DNA from: Bacteroidales bacterium
GTDB taxonomy: Bacteria; Bacteroidota; Bacteroidia; Bacteroidales; ML635J-15
Assembly: GCA_017997855.1 (NCBI GenBank)
Contig: JAGOEF010000058.1
Location: 1-8,774, forward strand
Length of the DNA stretch: 8,774 nt
Direction of reading: 5' to 3'
The number at the start of each line of letters is the position of its first letter. Position 1 is the stretch's first letter. Shown piece by piece: positions 1 through 8,050 of the stretch. The notes under the pieces were generated by a model, which saw only the letters and a program-made list of their open reading frames with translations, ran no database searches and was not told the origin of the DNA. Made by a program: the position numbers and the translations under genes.

Positions 1-3000
1 CGTACAGGTAATGTATCTGTGTGTACCCGATATGCATGGCTTTCATTTCTTCAGCAGTATAGTACTTTTTCAGATACTGGTAGTCCTTTACCAGCTGATT
101 GTCGATATACCCGATGGCATTTTTACAAATGGATTGCAAATCGTTGTTTTTGTCGATATCGACAACTCCCAGTTTATCGAGGTGTCCAATGCCACCCACG
201 ATGTGCTGAGTAATGTAGCGGTCTTCGGGCATGCCTTCGAACCAGGGCCAGGCTCCGTTCGACACCTGCATTTTCTTCAGCTTGTTTAAGGCACTTCGGG
301 TTTGCATCTGCATTTGATTAAAATCGAAAAGCAGTGCTACGCGCCTTTTACGTTCACTTTCGTTTTGTGCCTGAAGCACCCAGGGTGTTTCTTCAAGCAG
401 AAGGGCCTTCAGATCCTGATTCTTTTCAAGGTTCGATTTCAGAGCGTTCCCATCGGGTTCGTTCTTCCACGCATCGAATACCTGCTTAATTTTCGGGTCG
501 CTGTTGGCAATATATGTTGCCAGGCTATTTGCGTAATACCTGCTGAAGGTTTGCTCGGCACATTCATAAGGATACTCGGCAAGGTATGGCAAGGCCTGAA
601 CTGCATACCATGCGGGATTGGATGTAAATTCAAGGGTGAGTTTGTGGTGACTCAGTGTATTCGAATTTTCTGCGTTTATTAAACGGTTAAAACTGAATTT
701 CTTTGTCTGTCCACCTCTGATTGGTAATGGCATGGTTTCGGTAACCAGCATTCGGTTGGGCAACACGGGTATATATTTCTCTTCTCCGTCGGAGTGCTTT
801 TCGGTTTGTGCCGTTATTCGGTAAACCAAACCACTGAGCCCTTCGGGAATGTGTATTTTCCACGAAACCTGCGCATTTCCACCGCCCACAATGCTAAAGG
901 TTTTATCTGTTTTTTCGTTAAGAAGTATCTCAGAGCCTATTTCTTTCATGCTGAACGCATCAAAAAATTGTATCTTAGCCATACCGGAAATGTCGGTTTC
1001 AAGCATATTACTGATTTTGGCTGTAAAATACAATGTATCGTTTTCGCGCACAAAACGAGGCGAATTGGGCATAAGCATCAGGTCTTTTGCGGTAACTATT
1101 TGCTCCGTCAGGGTTCCGGTTTTAAGGTCTGCAGTATGTGCCAATGCCATCAGATTCCACCGGGTGAGGCTTTCGGGTGCCTTAAAGCTGAGGCTGACAA
1201 TACCATTTTTATCGGTGGTCAGGTGTGGATAGAAGAATGCAGTTTCACTGAAGTTTGAACGTATTTGTGGCGGCATGCTTTCTCCGGTTTTGTCTTTACC
1301 TCCAAAATAACCTTTTTCTGCTGATTCGGGTAAGTTGGCACCGGCCATGCCTGATGCGGTTTCGAGTGAAACGCTTTCGTCAGCTGACATAGAATCCATT
1401 GCACTGTTTTTCGACATCACTGCCGATTCTTCCCTCGCCACTTTTTGTGCCATTGCAGGCCTGGCTTCCCCACCGGCTCTGAAATCCATATTTCCGTCGT
1501 AATCCCCCTCATAGTCGTAACTATAGTACCTTCCATAACTATTAAGCAGACCGTAAAACTCAAAGTTCATGTAATCGTCCGAAACATAAATATACTTATA
1601 TGGAAACGAAATCAGGTTTCGGGCATACGAACGTCCAAGGTAACCCTGCCCCCAATACCTGTAGGAATAGTAATAGGGCACCAGGCTGAAGTACCAGCCG
1701 TTGGCGGCAAATGCGTCGAGCGAAGCATCATACATTCCGGCAAGAACTTCTGCCGATACGGGTTGACCTTTATTGTCGGTAACTTTTAGTGTCCACTCTT
1801 CGCCCGATCCCGGTTCAATTTTATCGCGGAATGTTTCCAGCTTCACAGTAAGTTGTTTATTATCCCATGGAACATAAAATTGGAAAGAACTCGTGTACAT
1901 GCGTCCGTTTTTCATAAACATCATGTGAACAGTGAAATTCCCCCTATGTTCTTCGGTAACCGGAATTTCGAAGCGTTTCAGCTCATTATCTAACGAAACC
2001 CAATCGCGGGTAACAATTTTATTTTTCACCTCGATTTCGTACAGAAGCTTGGTTTCGGAGAACGATGTGCCCGCATAAACAACGGCAACCTCACCCGGGT
2101 AAACCATGGTATTTTCCTGAATGAATAGCGAAGGTGTACAATAGGGCATTTTCTTATTTTTCGAAGCATATACCGTAAACTGATTTATTTCGACTACTTC
2201 GTTGCCGTACTTGTCTTTTGTTGTAAGCTTGAGGCTATATAAACCGGGCTCGAGTTTTTTCATATCGCTGGCAACCGCAATTTTGGGATTGGTGCCAGTA
2301 TTGGTTTTATATTCATACACTTTCCGGCCGGTTTCCCAGAGTGTAGTGAGGGTTTCGTTGCTGTATTCCACTCCCGGATTCTGTGCATACCATTCTTCGC
2401 GTGTGTATGTGCTTCGGTCGGTTTTCCCGAAAAGGTTGTTTTGCAATAGTATATTCGGATCTTTAACTTCCGAAATACTTATGATAACATCGGCTTTTAC
2501 GTCTTTACCATTGGTATTTGTGGCATATATACTCAGGGTGTCGAACATCTCGCAGTTTATCCTGTCAGGCATATTGCTCGATAGTAAAATACATTTATTT
2601 GAGGCAAAAACAACCGTTGCTCCCCGCTGGGTTTCGCCATTAATGTCGGTAACTGAAGCACTTATCGAATATTGGAAAAATGCATTGCCCAGCGATGGGA
2701 TATTGTTCTCGGTTTCTGCCTTAAACGGAATGATGAAATTGCCTTTATCGTCGCTCAGGCATTCTCCGAAGGCTACTTCTTTTGGTTCAATATAACAATA
2801 ATAATAGGGCCATCCGCGCCATGATACCATTCTAGATACCGTATAGGTTACTTTGGCTCCGGTTAGGTTCGAACCGGCATAAGTTTTCACTTCGCCTGTC
2901 AGTTTTATGCTGTCACCCAATCTGTATTCGTCCTCAATGGGCTTAAAACCAACTTCAAACCCCGGACGTTTATATTCTTCCACCCTGATATACTGACTTC

Positions 3001-5086
3001 CTCCCGCACAGGTTATCCGGTACGACCCGGTGAGCAAACCCGTTGGAATTTCGAAACTTCCCGAAAAACTCCCGAAGCTGTTTGTAGTAACAGCTAATGA
3101 GCTTATTTTTTGATAGTTCGGATCGTATAACTCAACCGTAGTGGCGTATTTAATCAGAAGTTCCGAATCAATTCCATTGGTTTTAGTAGCAATGCCTTTG
3201 AAATGAATGGTTTGTCCAGGACGATAAATGGCCCTGTCGGTAAAAATATTGACGGCTTCACGCATGTTTTTATCCGGACCGTAATTATAGGAATAGAAAT
3301 AATCCTGAAGCATGATGTAATCATCTCCGGCTTTAATATCAACCTGATAATTTTCATAGCTGTCTTTTTTGGGAAGGTAAACAGCTATCCCCTTATCGTC
3401 GGTGAGCACTTGTTTTTCTTTTTCGAATACATAGCTGCTGGTAATGTAATTGTATTTTTCAGTATAAAACGTTACAGTCGCTCCTCGAACAGGGGCACCT
3501 GTTTTCCGGTTTAATACAAAAATTTCGAATGCTCCATCGTTATCAGTTCTGCTGGTGTAGCATAAATCGGTGACAAAAACATTGTTATAGCTCAGATACT
3601 CGGTTTCTTTGGTATAATCGCTTCCTTTATGCATCATAATTAAATAGTGTCCCTTGGGGAGTGGTTTCATCATATAATCGCGACAATGCATGTTGAAATC
3701 AGTTTCGTTGCTCAGCGTTATTTCGTCTGTACGAATAAATTTTGATGCTGCAGTTATGGCTTTAATCTTCTCCGGAATTTCATAATATTTCCGTTCGATT
3801 TTGCGGTATTCATCATAATCAATTTTTAAAATGCTGATATTAATTTTGTCGATATTGCGATAGCTTATTTGTGTCTGTATATTTTGATTTGGAGCCGCAT
3901 ACAATAAACCCGATAAATTGGCTTCCTTGCGCTCGAGTGCATAGATTGAGTTTTTACATTTTCCCGAAATTGTGGAGTCGGGAAATGCCTTTACTACCTG
4001 AGTGTACAATTCCCAGGCTTTACGGTTATAAAGTGCATTTTTATAGGATGCTGTGTCGGTATAACTGTATTTTGAACCTTTATTCGAGTAGTAGGCAGCC
4101 AGGCTATAGTTGATGTCCGCAATGATTTTGTGCGAAGCATATAGCTTATTTAATCGCTCCATACTCTTTACCCATTGCTCTTCGGCTTTTGGATTTTTTA
4201 TATTCAGTTTATAATAGTTGAGTCGTGTCAGATCGGCTGTTACCAGAGCACTAACATCCGATTTCTGGAGTAATCTGAAACTTAGCCAATCACGTAGAAC
4301 AATGAATGTGTAGTAGTTATAGTCGGTCGAATCGTTCTTTGCATAATTCAACCCGACAAAAACATCGGCATTGGCGCAATAATCAGGATTGGTTATGGTC
4401 TCGTTGTTCGACCTGTAACCATAGTACCAGTAAGAGTAATCGCCCTGCGAGAATTTCTGGTATGCCATCTTCGAAAATAAATCGAATACAGTGGGAGTTT
4501 TTTCGACGGCTCCTTTCGAATATTTAATCAGCTCCGGATACTTTTCTACCGATTCGCGCTTCAAAGCATCATTAAGTGCCAGCATGTAGTTTTCGATAAT
4601 CTTATCTTTAAAATGGTTTTCATCCCAGGTCGCAATATCATCGGGCGTAAAATCGTTGAGACGGGTACGCTCGGCAATTACGTAATAATTCATCTGAAGA
4701 TACGATGAGTACATCTCGGCAAGAAGCATGTGGGCAAAATATTTCGAAAGGCCGGGCATCGTTTTAATATCCGTTTCGAGTTGTTTTATTGCCTTTTCCT
4801 GACCCCCCTCTTCGAGTACCGACATATAGCGGTAACGATATAGACAACTTTTTATAATCTGTTCTCCGTTCTTTTCGGTAACTGCCTTGGCGTAGATTTT
4901 TTCGACTACTTCGAGCGCAGATCGTGGCAGCCCTTTTGAATCGAAATCGCTAACCTCCTGCCACATTTCGGCGTAGGTCTTGTCGTTGTTACCATGTTCT
5001 TGATTGCTTTTTCTTAGTTGCAGGCCACCACCCAACAACGATATTAGCATTGCAAAAAGCGTGATTTTTAAAATCCAGGTACTCAT
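1..5086 (-). CDS. Alpha-2-macroglobulin-like secreted protein, C-terminus beyond window
   Basis: The frame is open from ATG at 5086 to the left edge, 1695 residues without a stop; the C-terminus lies outside. Residues 1-20 look like a signal peptide (K7, then a hydrophobic run). There is no lipobox Cys, unlike the lipoprotein E. coli YfhM. Residues about 38-395 are helical and TPR-like. Beta-rich macroglobulin domains start near 400. TDRAIYRPGQ at 616-625 is the hallmark of the MG2 domain. A Ser/Ala/Met-rich bait-like stretch covers about 1201-1275, followed by the conserved RSNFSETAFFYP block at 1276. The thioester motif C-A-E-Q is at 1509-1512 (bases 562-551), and the alpha-toroid continues through NGAWPWFEG at 1610-1618. 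Family knowledge: such proteins are thought to trap proteases covalently after bait cleavage, protecting the envelope. Missing here are the end of the thioester domain and the receptor-binding-like domain; relatives have roughly 1900-2000 residues. The start lacks a Shine-Dalgarno motif but is A-rich upstream. The family is certain; the trapping role is inferred. Confidence 0.93.
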   Translation of the reverse strand, partial: MSTWILKITLFAMLISLLGGGLQLRKSNQEHGNNDKTYAEMWQEVSDFDSKGLPRSALEVVEKIYAKAVTEKNGEQIIKSCLYRYRYMSVLEEGGQEKAIKQLETDIKTMPGLSKYFAHMLLAEMYSSYLQMNYYVIAERTRLNDFTPDDIATWDENHFKDKIIENYMLALNDALKRESVEKYPELIKYSKGAVEKTPTVFDLFSKMAYQKFSQGDYSYWYYGYRSNNETITNPDYCANADVFVGLNYAKNDSTDYNYYTFIVLRDWLSFRLLQKSDVSALVTADLTRLNYYKLNIKNPKAEEQWVKSMERLNKLYASHKIIADINYSLAAYYSNKGSKYSYTDTASYKNALYNRKAWELYTQVVKAFPDSTISGKCKNSIYALERKEANLSGLLYAAPNQNIQTQISYRNIDKINISILKIDYDEYRKIERKYYEIPEKIKAITAASKFIRTDEITLSNETDFNMHCRDYMMKPLPKGHYLIMMHKGSDYTKETEYLSYNNVFVTDLCYTSRTDNDGAFEIFVLNRKTGAPVRGATVTFYTEKYNYITSSYVFEKEKQVLTDDKGIAVYLPKKDSYENYQVDIKAGDDYIMLQDYFYSYNYGPDKNMREAVNIFTDRAIYRPGQTIHFKGIATKTNGIDSELLIKYATTVELYDPNYQKISSLAVTTNSFGSFSGSFEIPTGLLTGSYRITCAGGSQYIRVEEYKRPGFEVGFKPIEDEYRLGDSIKLTGEVKTYAGSNLTGAKVTYTVSRMVSWRGWPYYYCYIEPKEVAFGECLSDDKGNFIIPFKAETENNIPSLGNAFFQYSISASVTDINGETQRGATVVFASNKCILLSSNMPDRINCEMFDTLSIYATNTNGKDVKADVIISISEVKDPNILLQNNLFGKTDRSTYTREEWYAQNPGVEYSNETLTTLWETGRKVYEYKTNTGTNPKIAVASDMKKLEPGLYSLKLTTKDKYGNEVVEINQFTVYASKNKKMPYCTPSLFIQENTMVYPGEVAVVYAGTSFSETKLLYEIEVKNKIVTRDWVSLDNELKRFEIPVTEEHRGNFTVHMMFMKNGRMYTSSFQFYVPWDNKQLTVKLETFRDKIEPGSGEEWTLKVTDNKGQPVSAEVLAGMYDASLDAFAANGWYFSLVPYYYSYRYWGQGYLGRSYARNLISFPYKYIYVSDDYMNFEFYGLLNSYGRYYSYDYEGDYDGNMDFRAGGEARPAMAQKVAREESAVMSKNSAMDSMSADESVSLETASGMAGANLPESAEKGYFGGKDKTGESMPPQIRSNFSETAFFYPHLTTDKNGIVSLSFKAPESLTRWNLMALAHTADLKTGTLTEQIVTAKDLMLMPNSPRFVRENDTLYFTAKISNMLETDISGMAKIQFFDAFSMKEIGSEILLNEKTDKTFSIVGGGNAQVSWKIHIPEGLSGLVYRITAQTEKHSDGEEKYIPVLPNRMLVTETMPLPIRGGQTKKFSFNRLINAENSNTLSHHKLTLEFTSNPAWYAVQALPYLAEYPYECAEQTFSRYYANSLATYIANSDPKIKQVFDAWKNEPDGNALKSNLEKNQDLKALLLEETPWVLQAQNESERKRRVALLFDFNQMQMQTRSALNKLKKMQVSNGAWPWFEGMPEDRYITQHIVGGIGHLDKLGVVDIDKNNDLQSICKNAIGYIDNQLVKDYQYLKKYYTAEEMKAMHIGYTQIHYLY

Positions 5087-5173
5087 GAGTATTATTTTTT
5101 AAGTTAACATTCCTGTAGATGTAAAAATGCATTTTATTTCACAATTATTGTATCGTTTTTTCAATAATTATCG

Positions 5174-5190
5174 AACTGTTTACAAACTGT
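5174..5190. repeat. Short direct repeat AACTGT, 11-bp period
   Basis: AACTGT occurs at 5174-5179 and again at 5185-5190, so equivalent bases are 11 bp apart, about one helical turn. The second copy overlaps the imperfect minus-strand -7 box of the macroglobulin gene. Tandem half-sites on one DNA face are how many regulators bind, but a 6-base repeat in AT-rich DNA can arise by chance. An operator role is speculation. Confidence 0.2.
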
Positions 5191-5327
5191 ATTGATACGT
5201 TAATAAAAATCCTCCGGGTATTGTCAGTGAAAACACCTTAACTGCATCCTATTTAATGAGCACTTATTTTTACTATTGTTTTAAATCCTGTTTTCAACAA
5301 ATACAAGGGCATATTTTGATTTAATTC

Positions 5328-5357
5328 CTGACATAACACAGATTTTTATTACTTTCG
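5328..5357 (+). promoter_or_regulatory. Putative Bacteroidota-type promoter of rfbD
   Basis: TACTTTCG at 5350-5357 matches the -7 consensus TAnnTTTG at all but one fixed position. CTG at 5328-5330 stands in for the -33 TTG, with the typical 19-base spacing. Transcription would start near 5364, leaving a leader of only about 9 bases before the ATG at 5373. Both elements are imperfect, so this is a moderate call. Confidence 0.4.
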
Positions 5358-5372
5358 TGAAAAAATATTCAG

Positions 5373-6239
5373 ATGAAAGCAAAAATTCTGGTATTTGGTT
5401 CCGAAGGGCAGCTGGGAAAATGTTTACAGGACCTGGCAAGGCATATCGACTACGAATGGCACTTCAGTGATATCGACAAACTGGATATTACAGATATGCC
5501 TGCTGTCGAAAAATTCATAAGCGTTTTACAACCTCAACTTGTGGTGAATTGTTCGGCCTACACAGCCGTGGACAATGCTGAAACAGAATCTGATATCGCT
5601 TTTTTGGTTAATGCAGATGCTGTCGGAAATTTTGCCCGGGTATGCAAAAACACCGGTAGCCGGTTTTTGCATGTCTCCACCGATTATGTATTCGATGGTC
5701 AGAAAAACACCCCGTATACCGAAACAGACAGGGTAAACCCAACGAGTGTGTACGGAGCTTCGAAACGTAAAGGCGAAGAACTGGCAATAAACGCAAATTT
5801 CGAAACCATGATAATACGAACATCTTGGCTGTATTCGGAATACGGGCGGAATTTTGCCAAAACAATGGCCAAACTGGGTTGCGAAAAGCCCGAGTTGAAA
5901 GTGATTTACGACCAGACCGGAACGCCTACCTATGCCGGTGACCTCGCTCAGGCAATTGTTAAAGTTGCTGTCGATTCTATCGAAAATAAACATTGGTATC
6001 CGGGTGTTTTTCATTACAGCAACGAAGGGGTATGCAGTTGGTTCGATTTTGCTACGCAGATTATGCGTTTAAAAAAACTAAGTTGCCATGTTGTGCCTAT
6101 TACCTCTGAAGAGTTTCCATCAAAAGTGAAACGCCCTGCCTATAGTGTATTGCATAAGCAAAAAATTAAAAAAACACTGGGTATCGAAATTCCTTATTGG
6201 CTGACAAGCCTAGAGAAATGCCTCGACAGAATGCAATAA
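5373..6239 (+). CDS. rfbD: dTDP-4-dehydrorhamnose reductase (RmlD/RfbD)
   Basis: The 288-residue cytoplasmic enzyme catalyses the last step of dTDP-L-rhamnose synthesis: NAD(P)H-dependent reduction of dTDP-4-dehydro-L-rhamnose. It is an extended short-chain dehydrogenase of normal family length. Visible motifs are the nucleotide-binding GSEGQLG at 9-15, DITD at 38-41, NCSAYTAVDNAE at 59-70, STDYVFDG at 102-109 with catalytic T103, and YGASK at 127-131, giving the YxxxK pair Y127/K131. DQTGTPT at 180-186 is the usual C-half block. The ATG at 5373 puts the Rossmann strand right at the N-terminus, so the start is secure, although no Shine-Dalgarno motif precedes it. The genes for the earlier steps (rfbA, rfbB, rfbC) are not in the window, so it is either a stand-alone copy or part of a scattered pathway. 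Its TAA abuts the stop codon of the convergent phosphorylase gene. Confidence 0.95.
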   Translation: MKAKILVFGSEGQLGKCLQDLARHIDYEWHFSDIDKLDITDMPAVEKFISVLQPQLVVNCSAYTAVDNAETESDIAFLVNADAVGNFARVCKNTGSRFLHVSTDYVFDGQKNTPYTETDRVNPTSVYGASKRKGEELAINANFETMIIRTSWLYSEYGRNFAKTMAKLGCEKPELKVIYDQTGTPTYAGDLAQAIVKVAVDSIENKHWYPGVFHYSNEGVCSWFDFATQIMRLKKLSCHVVPITSEEFPSKVKRPAYSVLHKQKIKKTLGIEIPYWLTSLEKCLDRMQ

Positions 6240-7112
6240 TCAAACTGCTAGGCGGTCGAGTACCTTAATTACGAGTTCTTCCATTTTGGGTTTATAATCA
6301 GTAAGGGCTGTTTTATTATAGCGGTTTGCAATAATAAGGCAAACCGTTGCGGATTTGTGCCCCAGCATGTTGCCCAAGCCGAAAATGGCTGAACTTTCCA
6401 TTTCGTAGTTCGTGATTTTCTCTTTTCCGAACGAGAATTCCGATATCATATTATTTACTTCAGGGTTCACAATTGGCAGGCGGAGTACCCTACCCTGGGG
6501 ACCGTAAAAACCGGGAGCAGAAATAGTAACCCCGTGAATAAAACCATCGCCCAAACGTTCAACCAGTTTTTTGTCGGCATCGGTAACATAGGGCTGTGGT
6601 AATTCAGACTTGTAAGACAAGTGTGCTATTAATGCTTTTTCGAAATCACAACGCCTTACCCTTTCGGATCCTTCGTAAAAATGCAGCAATCCATCGAATC
6701 CAATGGCTGAATCGCTTACAAGAAAATCGCCTGCCGACAGAAAACGCTGCAAGCCTCCCGATGTGCCAATCCGCACAAAATTCAACGACTTTTTTTCGAT
6801 CTTTTCAGTACGCGTATTTAAATCAATATTTACCAGTGCATCGAGTTCGTTTACCACGATATCGATGTTGTCGGTGCCAATTCCGGTTGACAGCGCTGTG
6901 ATACGCTTTCCTTTGTATAATCCTGTATGGGTGACAAATTCCCGGTTCTGAATTTTGTGCTCCACATGTTCAAAATGCTTCGATATCATGGCTACGCGCG
7001 ACTGATCACCAACCATAATAATATCATCGGCAAGCTGGTTGGGATGTAAATGAAGATGGAAAATGCTGCCATCGCTATTAATAATAAGTTCTGAATCGGG
7101 TATTTGTTTCAT
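6240..7112 (-). CDS. udp: Uridine phosphorylase-like nucleoside phosphorylase
   Basis: A protein of 290 residues in the NP-I phosphorylase family, Udp/COG2820-like. It would split a nucleoside with phosphate into free base and ribose-1-phosphate in the cytosol, for pyrimidine salvage. Motifs: VGDQSRV at 34-40 (the phosphate-binding G-D-x-x-R, with Q where E. coli has P), STGIG at 75-79, RIGTSGGLQ at 114-122, FYGPQGR at 202-208 (cf. the E. coli FYPGQER loop), and NYEMESSA at 235-242, the ribose-binding glutamate signature. The family is sure; uridine as substrate is inferred, since related enzymes take other nucleosides. I chose ATG at 7112 (MKQIPDSELI) because relatives begin there. The frame extends to a TTG at 7172, but that extension covers a -7 promoter box and has no family-like sequence. 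The gene is divergent from the SPFH gene and convergent with rfbD. Confidence 0.9.
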   Translation of the reverse strand: MKQIPDSELIINSDGSIFHLHLHPNQLADDIIMVGDQSRVAMISKHFEHVEHKIQNREFVTHTGLYKGKRITALSTGIGTDNIDIVVNELDALVNIDLNTRTEKIEKKSLNFVRIGTSGGLQRFLSAGDFLVSDSAIGFDGLLHFYEGSERVRRCDFEKALIAHLSYKSELPQPYVTDADKKLVERLGDGFIHGVTISAPGFYGPQGRVLRLPIVNPEVNNMISEFSFGKEKITNYEMESSAIFGLGNMLGHKSATVCLIIANRYNKTALTDYKPKMEELVIKVLDRLAV

Positions 7113-7145
7113 ATTCTGCAAATTGTTAAATTTAAATCCGAATTT

Positions 7146-7172
7146 CAAAGATAGTAAACAATTTAAAACCAA
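7146..7172 (-). promoter_or_regulatory. Putative promoter of the nucleoside phosphorylase gene
   Basis: On the minus strand TATCTTTG (7153-7146) is an exact TAnnTTTG -7 box. A TTG at 7172-7170 could be the -33 element, though its 16-base spacing is shorter than the usual 19 or so. Transcription would begin near 7139, about 27 bases before the ATG at 7112. This supports the downstream start codon over the in-frame TTG at 7172. Confidence 0.55.
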
Positions 7173-7211
7173 TTTAGTTAAATCATTGTAAAAACATCAA
7201 AACTGAAAATT

Positions 7212-8027
7212 ATGAACAAAAACGCAAAAGTTTTAATTATTGCCGGAGCTGTAGTTCTGGTGCTGGCTGTTTTACTTGGACGCTCGGTCTTCTACATTAT
7301 TAAACCCGGCGAACGCGCTATCATTTTTCGTCCGTTTACCTCTGGGCTCGACACGGTAAATGTGTATGGTGATGGATTTCATATAGTTGCCCCATGGAAC
7401 GATTTTATCGTGTATAATGTCAAGGAGCGCAAAACCGAAGAGACCATGGACGTGCTCGACAAAAATGGCCTTTCGATAAACGTGGATATTTCAGTTCGTT
7501 TTAACCCAAATTTTGCGAAATTGGCATTTTTGCACCGCCGTTTTGGCGAAGATTTTACCAACCAACTGGTAATTCCCGAAGTTCGTTCTACGGTTAGGCA
7601 GGTAATGGGCCGTTATACTGCTGAAGAAATCTATTCAAAGAAACGTGCTGAGGTTGAAGTGGCTATTATTCAGGAAGCCACACAAAAACTGAACGAAAAC
7701 TACATTGTAACCAAAGCGGTGCTGATTCGATCGATTAATCTACCTCCTGATATTAAAAAAGCCATCGAAAACAAACTCCAACAAGAACAGGAATCGCTGG
7801 CTTACGAATTCCGACTCGAAAAAGAACTTAAAGAAGCGGAACGTAAAAAAATAGCGGCTGAAGGCGAAATGCGTGCAAACAATATTATTAATCTATCGCT
7901 TACTCCTGCTTTGCTGAAAATGAGAGGTATCGAAGCCACCATGTCCTTAGCCAATTCACCCAACAGCAAGGTAATTGTAATTGGTTCAGGTGCCGATGGA
8001 TTGCCGATAATCTTGGGAAATAATTAA
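7212..8027 (+). CDS. SPFH/prohibitin family membrane protein
   Basis: A 271-residue protein with an N-terminal membrane anchor (about residues 7-23, VLIIAGAVVLVLAVLLG). An SPFH (band 7/prohibitin) domain follows at roughly 27-180, with the characteristic KPGERAIIFRPF at 31-42 and GDGFHIVAPWND at 53-64. IRSINLPPDIKKAIENK at 172-188 is the typical domain end, followed by a charged helix predicted as coiled coil to about 225 and a short C-terminal region. Length and order match bacterial prohibitin homologues. Family members form large ring- or cage-like oligomers on membranes, often with FtsH-type proteases or as microdomain scaffolds. No protease or NfeD partner gene is adjacent, so its partner is unknown. 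The ATG at 7212 comes just before the anchor and has an A-rich but not Shine-Dalgarno upstream. I find no clear promoter in the 99-bp spacer on this strand. A strong terminator follows, so it is likely a single-gene unit. Confidence 0.92.
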   Translation: MNKNAKVLIIAGAVVLVLAVLLGRSVFYIIKPGERAIIFRPFTSGLDTVNVYGDGFHIVAPWNDFIVYNVKERKTEETMDVLDKNGLSINVDISVRFNPNFAKLAFLHRRFGEDFTNQLVIPEVRSTVRQVMGRYTAEEIYSKKRAEVEVAIIQEATQKLNENYIVTKAVLIRSINLPPDIKKAIENKLQQEQESLAYEFRLEKELKEAERKKIAAEGEMRANNIINLSLTPALLKMRGIEATMSLANSPNSKVIVIGSGADGLPIILGNN

Positions 8028-8050
8028 AACATTGTTCCCATTGAATACTG

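Larger units (their letters stand above)
5087..5372. other. Divergent intergenic region between macroglobulin gene and rfbD
   Basis: This is 286 bp of AT-rich DNA between two divergent start codons, so it must hold promoters for both genes. A plausible rfbD promoter lies at its right end. For the macroglobulin gene I find no exact TAnnTTTG box on the minus strand. The nearest is TACAGTTTG (5191-5183), which has one extra base in the spacer. A direct repeat of AACTGT lies over the same place. No RNA structure, tRNA or convincing small gene is visible. Confidence 0.6.

Noticed and set aside
2202..2795. A 197-codon plus-strand open frame, and shorter plus-strand frames across 1-4530
   Set aside because: They lie antisense to the continuous macroglobulin frame, which carries recognisable domains throughout; their translations resemble no family.
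5256..5324. A 22-codon plus-strand frame starting MSTYFYYCFK in the divergent intergenic region
   Set aside because: Too short, no supporting start signal, and composition typical of random AT-rich DNA.
5526..6014. A 162-codon minus-strand frame within rfbD
   Set aside because: It is a shadow of the well-supported reductase; its translation has no coherent domain and no upstream signals.
6596..6951. Two plus-strand frames of 82 and 101 codons inside the phosphorylase gene
   Set aside because: Antisense to a gene with all NP-I motifs; no family resemblance.
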